NCBI GenBank assembly: GCA_964470825.1
Contig: CAYYEF010000009.1
Span: 1 to 23,002, forward strand
Direction of reading: 5' to 3'
Length of the DNA stretch: 23,002 bases
From: CAYYEF01 sp964470825
GTDB lineage: Bacteria > Patescibacteriota > Minisyncoccia > Phycocordibacterales > JAACPR01
The translations under genes and the position numbers were made by a program. Positions 1-8,072 of this stretch are shown piece after piece; position 1 is the stretch's first letter, and the number at the start of each line of letters is the position of its first letter. Below the pieces are notes generated by a model. The model made no database searches, had not been told where the DNA came from, and saw nothing but the letters and a program-made list of their open reading frames with translations.

Positions 1-828
1 ATTTCAAAACTTAAAGATGGTAATGATGTTGTTGTTGGCAATAGATTTAAAGGTGAAATGAATAAAAATTCTATGCCTTGGTTACATAAAAATATTGGTA
101 ATCCCTTTCTATCTTTTTTAGTTAAGAAATTTTTTAATATAAAAATTGGTGACATTCATTGTGGAGCACGCGCACTATCAAAAGACTCACTCAAAAAAAT
201 AGTTCTATATACAACAGGTATGGAGTTCGCTTCAGAAATGATTATTAAGGCTTCAAAAGCCGACTTAAAAATAACTGAGATTCCTGTAAATTATGCAGAG
301 AGAATTGGTGAATCTAAATTACATTCTTTTAAAGATGGCTGGAGACACCTACGTTTTATCCTTCTCTACTCACCTTTTTATCTTTTTATATTACCTGGTC
401 TGATTTTATTTTTATTTGGCAGTATTTTAATGCTTCTTTTTTACATATCAAATGTAAAAATATTAGGACTAGAACTTTATATACACCCCATGTTTCTTTT
501 TTCTCTAATAATTCTTACTGGATATCAAATAATGTTTTTTGGTGGTTTCTCTAAAATATATGCCATTACCCACCTTGGCGACAAAAACTCCTTTTTAGAA
601 AAACTTTTTAAATATATAACAATTGAAAAGGCTGGCTTTATAGGACTTTTAATTACTCTAATTGGATCAATTATTTATCTTTATATTTTTATAAAATGGA
701 TTAATACCGGCTATGGTTCTTTAAATGAAATCAAAAACTCTATTATTGCTCTTACTTTTATTATTCTTGGTATCCAAACTTTTTTCTCAGCCTTTATGCT
801 TAGTATTTTAGGAATAAAAGAAAAATAA
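1..828 (+). CDS. Polyprenol-phosphate-type family 2 glycosyltransferase, 5' end cut by window edge
   Basis: The reading frame is open from base 1, and the residues before the ATG at 58 (VVVGNRF) already belong to the conserved core of dolichol/polyprenol-phosphate sugar transferases. That ATG is therefore internal and the true start lies upstream of the window. The visible part carries the family's MPWLH...GNP and DIHCGARA segments. About four hydrophobic membrane segments follow, near codons 120-150, 160-185, 210-235 and 245-270 counted from base 1. Such enzymes move a sugar from a nucleotide donor to a polyprenyl-phosphate carrier at the inner face of the membrane. The DxD metal site and the nucleotide-binding start are outside the window. 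It is followed after 4 bases by a GT4 gene on the same strand. The sugar substrate cannot be read from the sequence. Confidence 0.85.
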   Translation: MSKLKDGNDVVVGNRFKGEMNKNSMPWLHKNIGNPFLSFLVKKFFNIKIGDIHCGARALSKDSLKKIVLYTTGMEFASEMIIKASKADLKITEIPVNYAERIGESKLHSFKDGWRHLRFILLYSPFYLFILPGLILFLFGSILMLLFYISNVKILGLELYIHPMFLFSLIILTGYQIMFFGGFSKIYAITHLGDKNSFLEKLFKYITIEKAGFIGLLITLIGSIIYLYIFIKWINTGYGSLNEIKNSIIALTFIILGIQTFFSAFMLSILGIKEK

Positions 829-832
829 AAAA

Positions 833-1939
833 ATGAAAATCGCCATTTTTCACAACTGCATAGATAATATTGGTGGAGCTGAAATAGTTACCCTGACTTT
901 AGCACGGGAGTTAAATGCTGATATTTATACAACAAATATAGATTATGACAAAGTAAGAAAAATGGGATTTTCGGATATATCTTCTAAAATATTTTCTATT
1001 GGTAAAATCCCTAAAATGGCACCTTTTAGGCAGCAGTTAGCCCTTTGGAAATTTAGGAGATTAAATCTTAGAAAAAAATATAATTTTTATGTTATATCTG
1101 GGGACTGGGCTATGTCAGGTGCAGTAAATCATCATCCAAATATGTGGTATGTTCACTCACCATTAAATGAAATTTGGAAATTTAAAAATCATATTAAAAA
1201 AGAAATGATGATGCTTTGGAAACATCCAATCTATGAATTATGGGTAATAATGAATAGATTTCTAACAACCCACTATTCAAAAAAAGTTGATTCATGGATA
1301 TGTAATTCAAAAAATACTCAATCTAATATAAAAAAATATTACAATAAAGAAGCGGTTATTATTTATCCCCCAGTAGATATAAAAAAATATTATTTTAATA
1401 AGGATAAAAACTATTGGCTTTCAGTAAACAGACTTACTTCAAATAAAAAAATAGAAATCCAAATAGAGGCTTTTAAAAAATTACCGAATGAAAAATTAAT
1501 TGTTGTTGGAAGTTATGAAAAAGACACAAAGCAATTTGAAAAATATAGAAATTACCTTGAATCAATCAAACCTGAAAATGTAAAAATTATTCACTGGATA
1601 AATGACGAGGAATTAAAGAAACTTTATTCTGAATGTATTGGCTTAATTACTACTTCTAGAGATGAAGATTTTGGAATGAACGTTGTCGAAGCCTTAGCAT
1701 CAGGTAAACCTGTAATAGCTCCAAATCAAGGGGGTTATGTGGAAAGTATTGTAAATATAGAAAACGGTATTTTGATAGATAAAATAGACGAAAACAAATT
1801 AGTTGAGACTATTAATAAAATAAAATCTGAACTTGCTATAAATAAAAATAAATATAGAGAAAATTGCCAGAAAAGAGCTCGACTTTACTGCATAGAAAAT
1901 TTTATACAAAAAATTAAAGATCAAATTAAAAATGTCTGA
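833..1939 (+). CDS. Family 4 (GT-B fold) glycosyltransferase
   Basis: A 368-residue protein of normal size for a GT4 retaining glycosyltransferase. The N-terminus has a Rossmann-type strand followed by GGAE (residues 14-17). The C-terminal half has the E-x7-E signature (E278 and E286, within EDFGMNVVEALASGKPVIA), which binds the nucleotide-sugar donor. There is no signal peptide or membrane segment, so it is expected to be cytoplasmic or peripheral on the membrane. It starts 4 bases after the preceding GT2, and its TGA stop overlaps the next start by 8 bases, pointing to one transcript and coupled translation. TGA is unusual here, since the other genes with a visible stop end in TAA. No Shine-Dalgarno motif precedes the ATG. 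The donor and acceptor are not predictable from what is visible. Confidence 0.88.
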   Translation: MKIAIFHNCIDNIGGAEIVTLTLARELNADIYTTNIDYDKVRKMGFSDISSKIFSIGKIPKMAPFRQQLALWKFRRLNLRKKYNFYVISGDWAMSGAVNHHPNMWYVHSPLNEIWKFKNHIKKEMMMLWKHPIYELWVIMNRFLTTHYSKKVDSWICNSKNTQSNIKKYYNKEAVIIYPPVDIKKYYFNKDKNYWLSVNRLTSNKKIEIQIEAFKKLPNEKLIVVGSYEKDTKQFEKYRNYLESIKPENVKIIHWINDEELKKLYSECIGLITTSRDEDFGMNVVEALASGKPVIAPNQGGYVESIVNIENGILIDKIDENKLVETINKIKSELAINKNKYRENCQKRARLYCIENFIQKIKDQIKNV

Positions 1940-2816
1940 AATATATAATAAAAAAATAAGTGTTGTAGTCTGTGTTTACAATGGAGAAAAAACTCTTGGT
2001 GAATGTATTCAAAACATATTAAAACAGGATTACAAAAATTTTGAATTGATAATTGTAGATAATAACTCAAGCGATGATACAAAAAAAATAATTTATAATT
2101 TCATCGCAAAAGACAATCGTATCATTTATGTTTTTGAACCCAAATTATCTCTTGGTAAAGCCAGAAATACAGGAATAGAATCCTGTAAAAATGAAATTAT
2201 CGCCATGACTGACTCAGATTGTGTTGTTCCCCATAACTGGTTATCTAATTTGATAAAAATACTAGAGGAAGAAAAAGAAAATATTGTAATGGGTTTTCAA
2301 TATGACACAATAAAAAACTTTTGGTCTAAATTAGTACAAAAAGCTGATGAGGACTATATTAATAAAACCAGAAAAGGAAAATATATAGATTCTTTTGATC
2401 CAAAAAATTTTATTGCTCGTGCTAATATTTTAAAAAAAATAATGTTTGATTCAGACCAAACATATATGGAAGATTTTGATTTTTATTTAAGATCAAGAAA
2501 TATAGTAAGAATCAGATTTGTCCCGGAAATAAAAGTTGGACACCATAACAAAAGTTCACTATTTAAAATAATAAAAGTTAATTTTATAAGAGCTTACTGG
2601 TTGGTGCCTGTTTATATAAAAAATAAAGATGAAGAAAAAGTTAAAGATATTGTAATGTTTACTAGTAGACAAAAAAATAAAATTCTATTTTCACCTTTTT
2701 TATTGGTTGGTTTATTTTTTAAAACCTCTCCTGATCTTGCTTTTTACAAAATAATTTCTGGAATATCATGGATGTGTGGACAAACTTATTGGTATATAAA
2801 AAATGGAAAACAATAA
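1932..2816 (+). CDS. Family 2 (GT-A fold) glycosyltransferase
   Basis: A 294-residue protein. It begins with the GT2 nucleotide-binding strand (ISVVVCVYNGE, ending near residue 19), continues with IIVDNNSSDDT, and has the metal-binding DxD as D94-S-D96 within TDSDC. The acceptor-side half contains YMEDFDFYLR near residues 177-186, which corresponds to the usual ED catalytic region. A hydrophobic stretch near residues 250-265 may attach it to the membrane. It overlaps the GT4 gene by 8 bases and the next GT2 by 14, so the three genes are almost certainly cotranscribed. It resembles the downstream GT2 in the ARNTGI segment and the DxD region, suggesting an old duplication. The role is polysaccharide or lipid-linked glycan assembly; the sugar is unknown. 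Confidence 0.88.
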   Translation: MSEIYNKKISVVVCVYNGEKTLGECIQNILKQDYKNFELIIVDNNSSDDTKKIIYNFIAKDNRIIYVFEPKLSLGKARNTGIESCKNEIIAMTDSDCVVPHNWLSNLIKILEEEKENIVMGFQYDTIKNFWSKLVQKADEDYINKTRKGKYIDSFDPKNFIARANILKKIMFDSDQTYMEDFDFYLRSRNIVRIRFVPEIKVGHHNKSSLFKIIKVNFIRAYWLVPVYIKNKDEEKVKDIVMFTSRQKNKILFSPFLLVGLFFKTSPDLAFYKIISGISWMCGQTYWYIKNGKQ

Positions 2817-3690
2817 TATTAACATTTCTGTAATAATCCCCTTACATACTCACGAACACTTACTTGAGAAATGTCTTTTTGCTTTAAAAAAACAGACTTA
2901 CAAAAACTTTGAAGTGATTGTTGTATACAATGGAAAAGGACTGAACTCAAAAGAAATAGTTGAAAATTTTGGGTTTAGATGGGTCAACGAAGAAAAGGTT
3001 GGATCTTATAGTGCTCGGAATACAGGAATTAAAATCGCCAAGAGTAGTATTATTGCTTTCACTGATGCAGATTGTATTCCAAAAGAAAATTGGATTGAAG
3101 AAGCTATAAAAATTTTTGAAAAGAAAAAAGATATAGATATTATTGGAGGAAAAATTGAATTGATATATAAAAACAATAAACCAAAAACATACGAGATTTT
3201 CGAAAATATCTTTGACTTTAATCAAAAATATTTTATTGAGCAAAATCATTCTGGGTGCACAAGCAATCTGTTTGTTAAAAAAGGAGTCTTTGAAAAAATT
3301 GGTTTGTTTGATGAAAATTTTAAATCTATGGGAGATTATAAATTTACCCGTAAAGCTCACAAGGAAGGAATTAATTTATCTTATATAGAAAACATAGTAA
3401 TTTTTCATCCGACTAGAAAAAATTTTTGGAAATTTATTAAAAAACAACAAAGATTGGCTGGTGGTATATACCTCTTACTTAAAGATGAGAGTTTTAATTT
3501 TTTTGATCTTTTTATTAAAATCACCATATCTAATATTATGAATACTCACAGATTTATAAAAATATCAATCAAAGAAAATTTATCTTTGATAAAAAAAATA
3601 AAGATTATCATATTAATAGTTCTTATTCATAAGATAATATTTTTAGAAAGTATAATGATTTTTTTAGGGAAAAATATAAAATATAAATAA
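2803..3690 (+). CDS. Family 2 glycosyltransferase, paralogue of its upstream neighbour
   Basis: A 295-residue GT2 enzyme: N-terminal strand ISVIIPLHTHE, then VIVVYNG, an ARNTGI segment, and the metal site D88-A-D90 (TDADC). It has the family's GLFDENF and GDYKFTRK segments in the acceptor half. The C-terminus is strongly hydrophobic (about residues 265-290, IIILIVLIHKIIFLESIMIFLG), suggesting a membrane anchor. The start overlaps the end of the preceding GT2 by 14 bases. It is the last gene of the plus-strand cassette: its TAA lies 4 bases from the stop of the convergent minus-strand gene. The 137-codon antisense frame inside it is a by-product of AT-rich codon use and shows no family features. 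Confidence 0.87.
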   Translation: MENNNINISVIIPLHTHEHLLEKCLFALKKQTYKNFEVIVVYNGKGLNSKEIVENFGFRWVNEEKVGSYSARNTGIKIAKSSIIAFTDADCIPKENWIEEAIKIFEKKKDIDIIGGKIELIYKNNKPKTYEIFENIFDFNQKYFIEQNHSGCTSNLFVKKGVFEKIGLFDENFKSMGDYKFTRKAHKEGINLSYIENIVIFHPTRKNFWKFIKKQQRLAGGIYLLLKDESFNFFDLFIKITISNIMNTHRFIKISIKENLSLIKKIKIIILIVLIHKIIFLESIMIFLGKNIKYK

Positions 3691-3710
3691 TAAGTTATTT
3701 TTTATATTTT
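3678..3710. terminator. AT-only palindrome across two convergent stop codons, candidate bidirectional terminator
   Basis: Bases 3678-3692 pair with 3696-3710 around a 3-base loop (3693-3695). I count 14 of 15 A-T pairs, with one T-T mismatch at 3688/3700. On the plus strand the right arm ends in a run of T (3707-3713), and on the minus strand the exit side is also U-rich. The plus-strand GT2 stop (3688-3690) and the minus-strand stop (3695-3697) both fall inside it. There are no G-C pairs in the stem, so it may be weak; termination is an inference from position. Confidence 0.5.
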
Positions 3711-5512
3711 TTTAAAAAAAGATATAATTTTGGAAAATTTTTATTTAGAAAAATACCTAAAATACCCACCCTTCTATCTAGTTCATTTAAAAAAATATTA
3801 TTAATTCTATCTAATTTAAAAAGAAACAAAATTATATTTTTTACAATTTTTAATATTAAAAATATATTAACTTTCAAAATAAAAAATATTTTATATATAT
3901 TTAAAAAACTTAAATTCTCATATGCGTAAAAAAATCTTTCGTCTTTTTTATCTACTGAAAATTTAGTCTTAATAATATTTTTATTCCAATAATACTTTTC
4001 TGCTAAATATCTATTTTTCTGATGTTCCGATTTTATACTTATAACCCTTTTTTGATACTTAATTCTATTTTCATCATCGTGTTTTATGTGAATTAACGTA
4101 TCAAAATTAAAATCTTTTGGTTTTAATTTATTTACAGATGATAATCTGAGATATAAATCAGTATCATCATATCCGTATGTTTTTATCATTTCATTATAAC
4201 CCCCAGATTCATAAAAGTCTTTTGAATATAAAAATAAAACACCATTTAAGTGTGTCTCATTTGGTTCTCTAGCTAACAACAAATTACCTCTATAAAAAAT
4301 ATTTTCTTTTAAAATATGTTTTTCAAAAAAATCATCTTTTAAAATTATATCTGCATCTAATTTTAAAATTTTGTTTTTAGTAACAAAACTAGCGGCTAAA
4401 TTGAAGGCTTTTGATAAAGCCCAGTTCGTTTGATTATCAACCCTAATAATAATAATTCTTTTATCTTCCAAAAAGTCTTTCAAAGATTCTCTAAGAGGAA
4501 CATCGCAATCCCAGTCTACTAATATTATTTCTGATATTTCTTTGTGTTTAAGCCATGATGATAGTGCTTTTTTTAAATTTTTGTTTCTATTTTTAGATGC
4601 GTTTATAATGGAAATACCTTCTGATAATTTTTTATCTACATTAAAACTAATATCTAAATTTTCTGAATAAAAATCATACCCAATAAATTCAGTTACTTTT
4701 TTAATTAATTTGTTTTTAATTTCGCTAATATCTCTAGGATTACTTTTTATATTCCAATCTAATGACTTTTTTTTGCTAAGAATATCTTCTACTGAATAAT
4801 GGTGTAAATATTCTAAAAGACCATCAAATCTAGGATCTTTTAAATTTTTATTAATAAATATAACCGGAGTTCCATAAGCCAAACAAGGCAAAGCGCAGTG
4901 GAGACGTGAGGTTATCACGAGCTCAGCTTGTGCATATTTATCTAAAGTTTTTTGTGCCAAAGAAAACTTATACTCTGAATCATTCGACCTTTCCTTATTT
5001 ACAGTATGAAAAATTTTCTTTGATTTTTCTTTTATTTTTTTAGGAATCATAAACTCTATTTCACTGGGAATATCAACTAGATAAACAACTTTTTTTCTTT
5101 TCTTAAATTTATTTTTTAGGGTTAAAGTAAGACAACCAGAAAAGTAAGCGTTGACACCTTTGTCTACCAACATTCTCATTGTGCTTAAATCTCTACACCC
5201 TATTTCCATACTTTTTTTATATAATTCAATAGAACTTTCACTCAATAATTTAGAAGCTTCACTTCGCATACTATCTGAAATATGAAATGAAATAAAAAGT
5301 GGATTTATTTTTTCATTATTAAATGGCCAATTTTCTGGTTTATGAGTAAACCAACCGTTCATTATTATTTTTGTTTCTTCAAATATCTCTGTCTCATCAA
5401 TATTATCCCTATCAAAAAAATATGAGACTTTTGGTAGAAACTGTTTAGCAGCAAGACTCTGAATTTCATCTCCTATATTTACAGTTGAATATTTTAATAA
5501 CCCGTATTTCAT
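3695..5512 (-). CDS. Fusion: polysaccharide pyruvyl transferase domain + GT-A glycosyltransferase domain
   Basis: A 605-residue two-domain protein. Residues 1 to about 285 look like the polysaccharide pyruvyl transferase family: an N-terminal NIGDEIQ segment, GCRDLSTM (105-112), and the SRLH...PCLAYGTPVI block (202-218), whose histidine is a hallmark of the family. Residues from about 298 form a GT-A domain with a metal site D386-A-D388 and a YGYDDTDLYLR motif (446-456), which resembles the C-terminal motif of galactosyltransferase-type enzymes. A hydrophobic stretch near 540-566 could sit on the membrane. The expected role is to add ketal-pyruvate (or, for some members of that family, another group) and a sugar to a surface glycan. 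It is the last gene of the minus-strand run, 13 bases after the tandem fucosyltransferase gene. The assignment of both domains is by motif only. Confidence 0.78.
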   Translation of the reverse strand: MKYGLLKYSTVNIGDEIQSLAAKQFLPKVSYFFDRDNIDETEIFEETKIIMNGWFTHKPENWPFNNEKINPLFISFHISDSMRSEASKLLSESSIELYKKSMEIGCRDLSTMRMLVDKGVNAYFSGCLTLTLKNKFKKRKKVVYLVDIPSEIEFMIPKKIKEKSKKIFHTVNKERSNDSEYKFSLAQKTLDKYAQAELVITSRLHCALPCLAYGTPVIFINKNLKDPRFDGLLEYLHHYSVEDILSKKKSLDWNIKSNPRDISEIKNKLIKKVTEFIGYDFYSENLDISFNVDKKLSEGISIINASKNRNKNLKKALSSWLKHKEISEIILVDWDCDVPLRESLKDFLEDKRIIIIRVDNQTNWALSKAFNLAASFVTKNKILKLDADIILKDDFFEKHILKENIFYRGNLLLAREPNETHLNGVLFLYSKDFYESGGYNEMIKTYGYDDTDLYLRLSSVNKLKPKDFNFDTLIHIKHDDENRIKYQKRVISIKSEHQKNRYLAEKYYWNKNIIKTKFSVDKKDERFFYAYENLSFLNIYKIFFILKVNIFLILKIVKNIILFLFKLDRINNIFLNELDRRVGILGIFLNKNFPKLYLFLKKYKK

Positions 5513-5525
5513 TTTTATTAGATAA

Positions 5526-7421
5526 TTATACCCTTTTTTGTGGAACCCCTCTATTTAACATAACTAATCCAGAAAAAGAACTGTATTGATTACCTATAAA
5601 TTCATCCGTTTTCCTTAAAATTAAAAGGTTAACAAGAGCATCTTCGATAGATTCAACACTTTCTCGATCAAGGCTCCTTGGTTTATATTGTAAAATTTTA
5701 TTTGATCCGTATCTTTTTATTAATATATTTATAACATCTTCACTGTTTGTCTTTAAACCTTTTGGGGTTTTTGCTCCATCATCAGTTGAAACAAAAAACT
5801 TAGCATTTGGATTATTTTCAATGAAGACATCCATTTCTTTTATAAAAAAACTTAAATTATTTACCTTATCAGGAAAATGAATCGTAAAATCTCCCCTTCT
5901 TATGTGAACACCCATAACCTTACAAGTAAAATTATTTTTAACAAAAAAATCAACCTCGTCTCTAATATATTTTTTAGGTTTTAAAATATCAAAAATTTTA
6001 TTTGACTCTTCAAGGAAAAAATTATGATAAGGAAAATCTTTTTCAGAAAAAACTGAAACAAAAGTCACGATAACATTATTTAAAAAATCTATTTTTAGTA
6101 AATCAAAAGAAATTTTTTCAGTCTTTTTATCTCTAAAAAGAGGTAATTTTTTAAAAAAAATCTTTTTCCAAATAGAATAATTATCGACAATATTAAATTC
6201 ATTATTTTCAAAAAGATCAAAAAAACTAGCGCCACATGAAGAATTTTTTACCCAAATAAATTCCATTTTTCTATCTAAAACTTTAGATAGGAAATAAGCG
6301 GATATTAAAGTTCTTAACCTATTACATAATCCAGATTCACAGTAAACAATTACTTTTTTATTTAAAATTTTATCGTCTAAAATTTCATATAATGCTGGGG
6401 AAAAATTTTTAAGATGAAAACCAACAAGTCCCAAAAAAGAATCTATTATTTTCTTAAAATTTAAATCTAATATTTCTTTATCTTTAATATTAAAGATATT
6501 AGACCTATCTTTTTCTGAAATAAATTCGGCTAATTGACCATATGTTGAATTTTGACTATAGATTAAATAATCACAACTTGCCAAAAGATATAAATCAATT
6601 AAAGCCTCTTTACCTATTTCCCTTTTTTGATATTCACTTGAATAGTGAATAGGCTTATTATTTTTATCAAAAAATTTACTATAAAAAATAACATTTTTAT
6701 ATTTACTGATAAAAATTTTTAATATTTCCCTATTATCTGTAGCTATAAACAAATGGCAATCTTTATTTTCTAATAATAAATTGTCTATAATTGGAAAATA
6801 TAAATTTAAATTTGTTCCCTTGTAGTCAATAAATTTGGGATTTAAATTATCTGTATATCTTATGTGAACACCTATGGTCTTTTTTTTAAAATTATTTTTT
6901 TTAAATAAATTAATTTCTTTTAAAATATCTTCATTGAGAAAAACATATTTTTTAATAAAAAATTTTATTAAATCTACTTTATTGTTAGGCCATCCAAAAA
7001 TAGAAAAATTATATTTTGAAATAAGTTTACCGAAACCAAAAGAAATGAATACCAGCACATCTTCTTGATACCCTATATTTTCAATATCTACAGAAAATTT
7101 TTGCCACCCATCAAGATTATTTTCGACACCTTCTTTTCTAAACATTTCATAAATACTTTTATCAAGATTACCTTTCCATATTTCAGGGAAAACAGTTTTT
7201 CCCTCTATCTCCTCTACAGAATCGCAAAAACTTTTTTTAAAAAAAGAAAAAAAAGAATTTTCTTTATTATCTGAATAAATCTCATCTCTCCAATCTATAA
7301 TAATTTTTCTATTAGTTAATTTCGCATATAAAATACCTTCAAATAAACCGAGAATCCTATTTCCCATCCCATTTGCACCTTTAATAAGTAGATATCTATT
7401 ATTATTTTCTTTATATTCCAT
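5526..7421 (-). CDS. Tandem-domain NodZ-like (GT23-type) fucosyltransferase
   Basis: A 631-residue protein with the same fold apparently present twice. Copy 1 (about 9-330) starts with GMGNRILGL and IIIDWRDEIY, similar to the start of NodZ alpha-1,6-fucosyltransferases, has HIRYTD at 186-191, and ends with ALIDLYLLASCDYLIYSQNS. Copy 2 (about 355-631) has the equivalents GLCNRLRTL, HIRRGD at 506-511, and ALVNLLILRKTDEFIGNQYS. The HxRRxD motif binds the GDP-sugar in this superfamily. Copy 2 keeps it fully, while copy 1 has Tyr in place of the second Arg and may be weaker or differ in donor. There is no signal peptide, so it should act in the cytoplasm on a lipid-linked glycan. It lies 12 bases after the sulfotransferase. 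Fucose itself as the donor sugar is an inference. Confidence 0.75.
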   Translation of the reverse strand: MEYKENNNRYLLIKGANGMGNRILGLFEGILYAKLTNRKIIIDWRDEIYSDNKENSFFSFFKKSFCDSVEEIEGKTVFPEIWKGNLDKSIYEMFRKEGVENNLDGWQKFSVDIENIGYQEDVLVFISFGFGKLISKYNFSIFGWPNNKVDLIKFFIKKYVFLNEDILKEINLFKKNNFKKKTIGVHIRYTDNLNPKFIDYKGTNLNLYFPIIDNLLLENKDCHLFIATDNREILKIFISKYKNVIFYSKFFDKNNKPIHYSSEYQKREIGKEALIDLYLLASCDYLIYSQNSTYGQLAEFISEKDRSNIFNIKDKEILDLNFKKIIDSFLGLVGFHLKNFSPALYEILDDKILNKKVIVYCESGLCNRLRTLISAYFLSKVLDRKMEFIWVKNSSCGASFFDLFENNEFNIVDNYSIWKKIFFKKLPLFRDKKTEKISFDLLKIDFLNNVIVTFVSVFSEKDFPYHNFFLEESNKIFDILKPKKYIRDEVDFFVKNNFTCKVMGVHIRRGDFTIHFPDKVNNLSFFIKEMDVFIENNPNAKFFVSTDDGAKTPKGLKTNSEDVINILIKRYGSNKILQYKPRSLDRESVESIEDALVNLLILRKTDEFIGNQYSSFSGLVMLNRGVPQKRV

Positions 7422-7433
7422 AATTAATCAATA

Positions 7434-8066
7434 TTACCACCCCTTATTTTCGTGAGGAAAATCTATTTTAGGAACAGGCTTACCGATAAAGGAACAGAGT
7501 TTTTTCCATTTATTACGATCAGACACATCTAAAATAAGTAAATCTTCTTCCCTACCTTTAAAATAATCAAGTATCTTGGAGTTCTCCTTTTTGTAAAGAT
7601 TTTCTATTAGATATTGTGTATCTGAAAAATAATCTTTTGGATCAAAACCATAATACTTTAATCTAACCAAATCCATCTTGTTTTTCTGCTTAGAAACAAA
7701 ACTAATATAACTAACAACCCAATCTTCTGCTTTGCGAGTTGTTAAAATAAATTTACATTTCGGATAAAGTAAATCAATTTCTTTATATAATTGCCTCCAC
7801 GGCCAATCTTTTAAAAAATCAAATTCTTGAGTAGATTTTTTTAAGTCAATTCTATCGTAAAGATAATCTTCTATATCATCATAAGAAAATGGTTTTATTT
7901 TAAAACCCAATATCTCAAAAGCTTTTCTTAAGCTAGTAGTGCCAGTCTTAGGATTCCCAACACATAAATATTTAATATCATTTTTTTTAAAGTTCTGTAA
8001 AAAAAATAATTTTGATATATAAGCAATTGATTTATTAAATTTTATCTTAAAATCTAACATAGGCAT
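7434..8066 (-). CDS. PAPS-dependent sulfotransferase (P-loop type)
   Basis: A 210-residue protein with the two nucleotide-binding signatures of cytosolic-type sulfotransferases. The 5'-phosphosulfate loop is PKTGTTS (39-45), and the 3'-phosphate segment is FILTTRKAEDWVVSY (106-120; R111 and S119 are the expected contact residues). The WPWRQLYKEIDLLYP segment between them resembles the Sulfotransfer_4 type. It would transfer sulfate from PAPS to a hydroxyl, here most likely on a sugar given its position between an ABC exporter gene (6 bases upstream) and glycosyltransferases. Two ATGs lie at codons 1 and 3; the first is used because it follows the preceding stop closely. No PAPS synthesis genes are in the window, so the supply of PAPS is an open question. 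Confidence 0.82.
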   Translation of the reverse strand: MPMLDFKIKFNKSIAYISKLFFLQNFKKNDIKYLCVGNPKTGTTSLRKAFEILGFKIKPFSYDDIEDYLYDRIDLKKSTQEFDFLKDWPWRQLYKEIDLLYPKCKFILTTRKAEDWVVSYISFVSKQKNKMDLVRLKYYGFDPKDYFSDTQYLIENLYKKENSKILDYFKGREEDLLILDVSDRNKWKKLCSFIGKPVPKIDFPHENKGW

Positions 8067-8072
8067 TATTAA

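Noticed and set aside
58..60. ATG at 58 as the start of the first glycosyltransferase
   Set aside because: The upstream in-frame residues belong to the conserved glycosyltransferase core, so the gene begins outside the window.
1937..1939. TGA as a possible glycine codon (SR1/Gracilibacteria code)
   Set aside because: It is the only TGA among the visible stops; the next gene's start overlaps it as expected for a true stop, and reading through would add just three residues. All other proteins are full length under the standard code.
2947..3360. 137-codon antisense frame inside the second complete GT2 gene
   Set aside because: Phe/Asn/Ile-rich with no motif, lying fully opposite a gene with clear GT2 motifs; a shadow of AT-rich codons.
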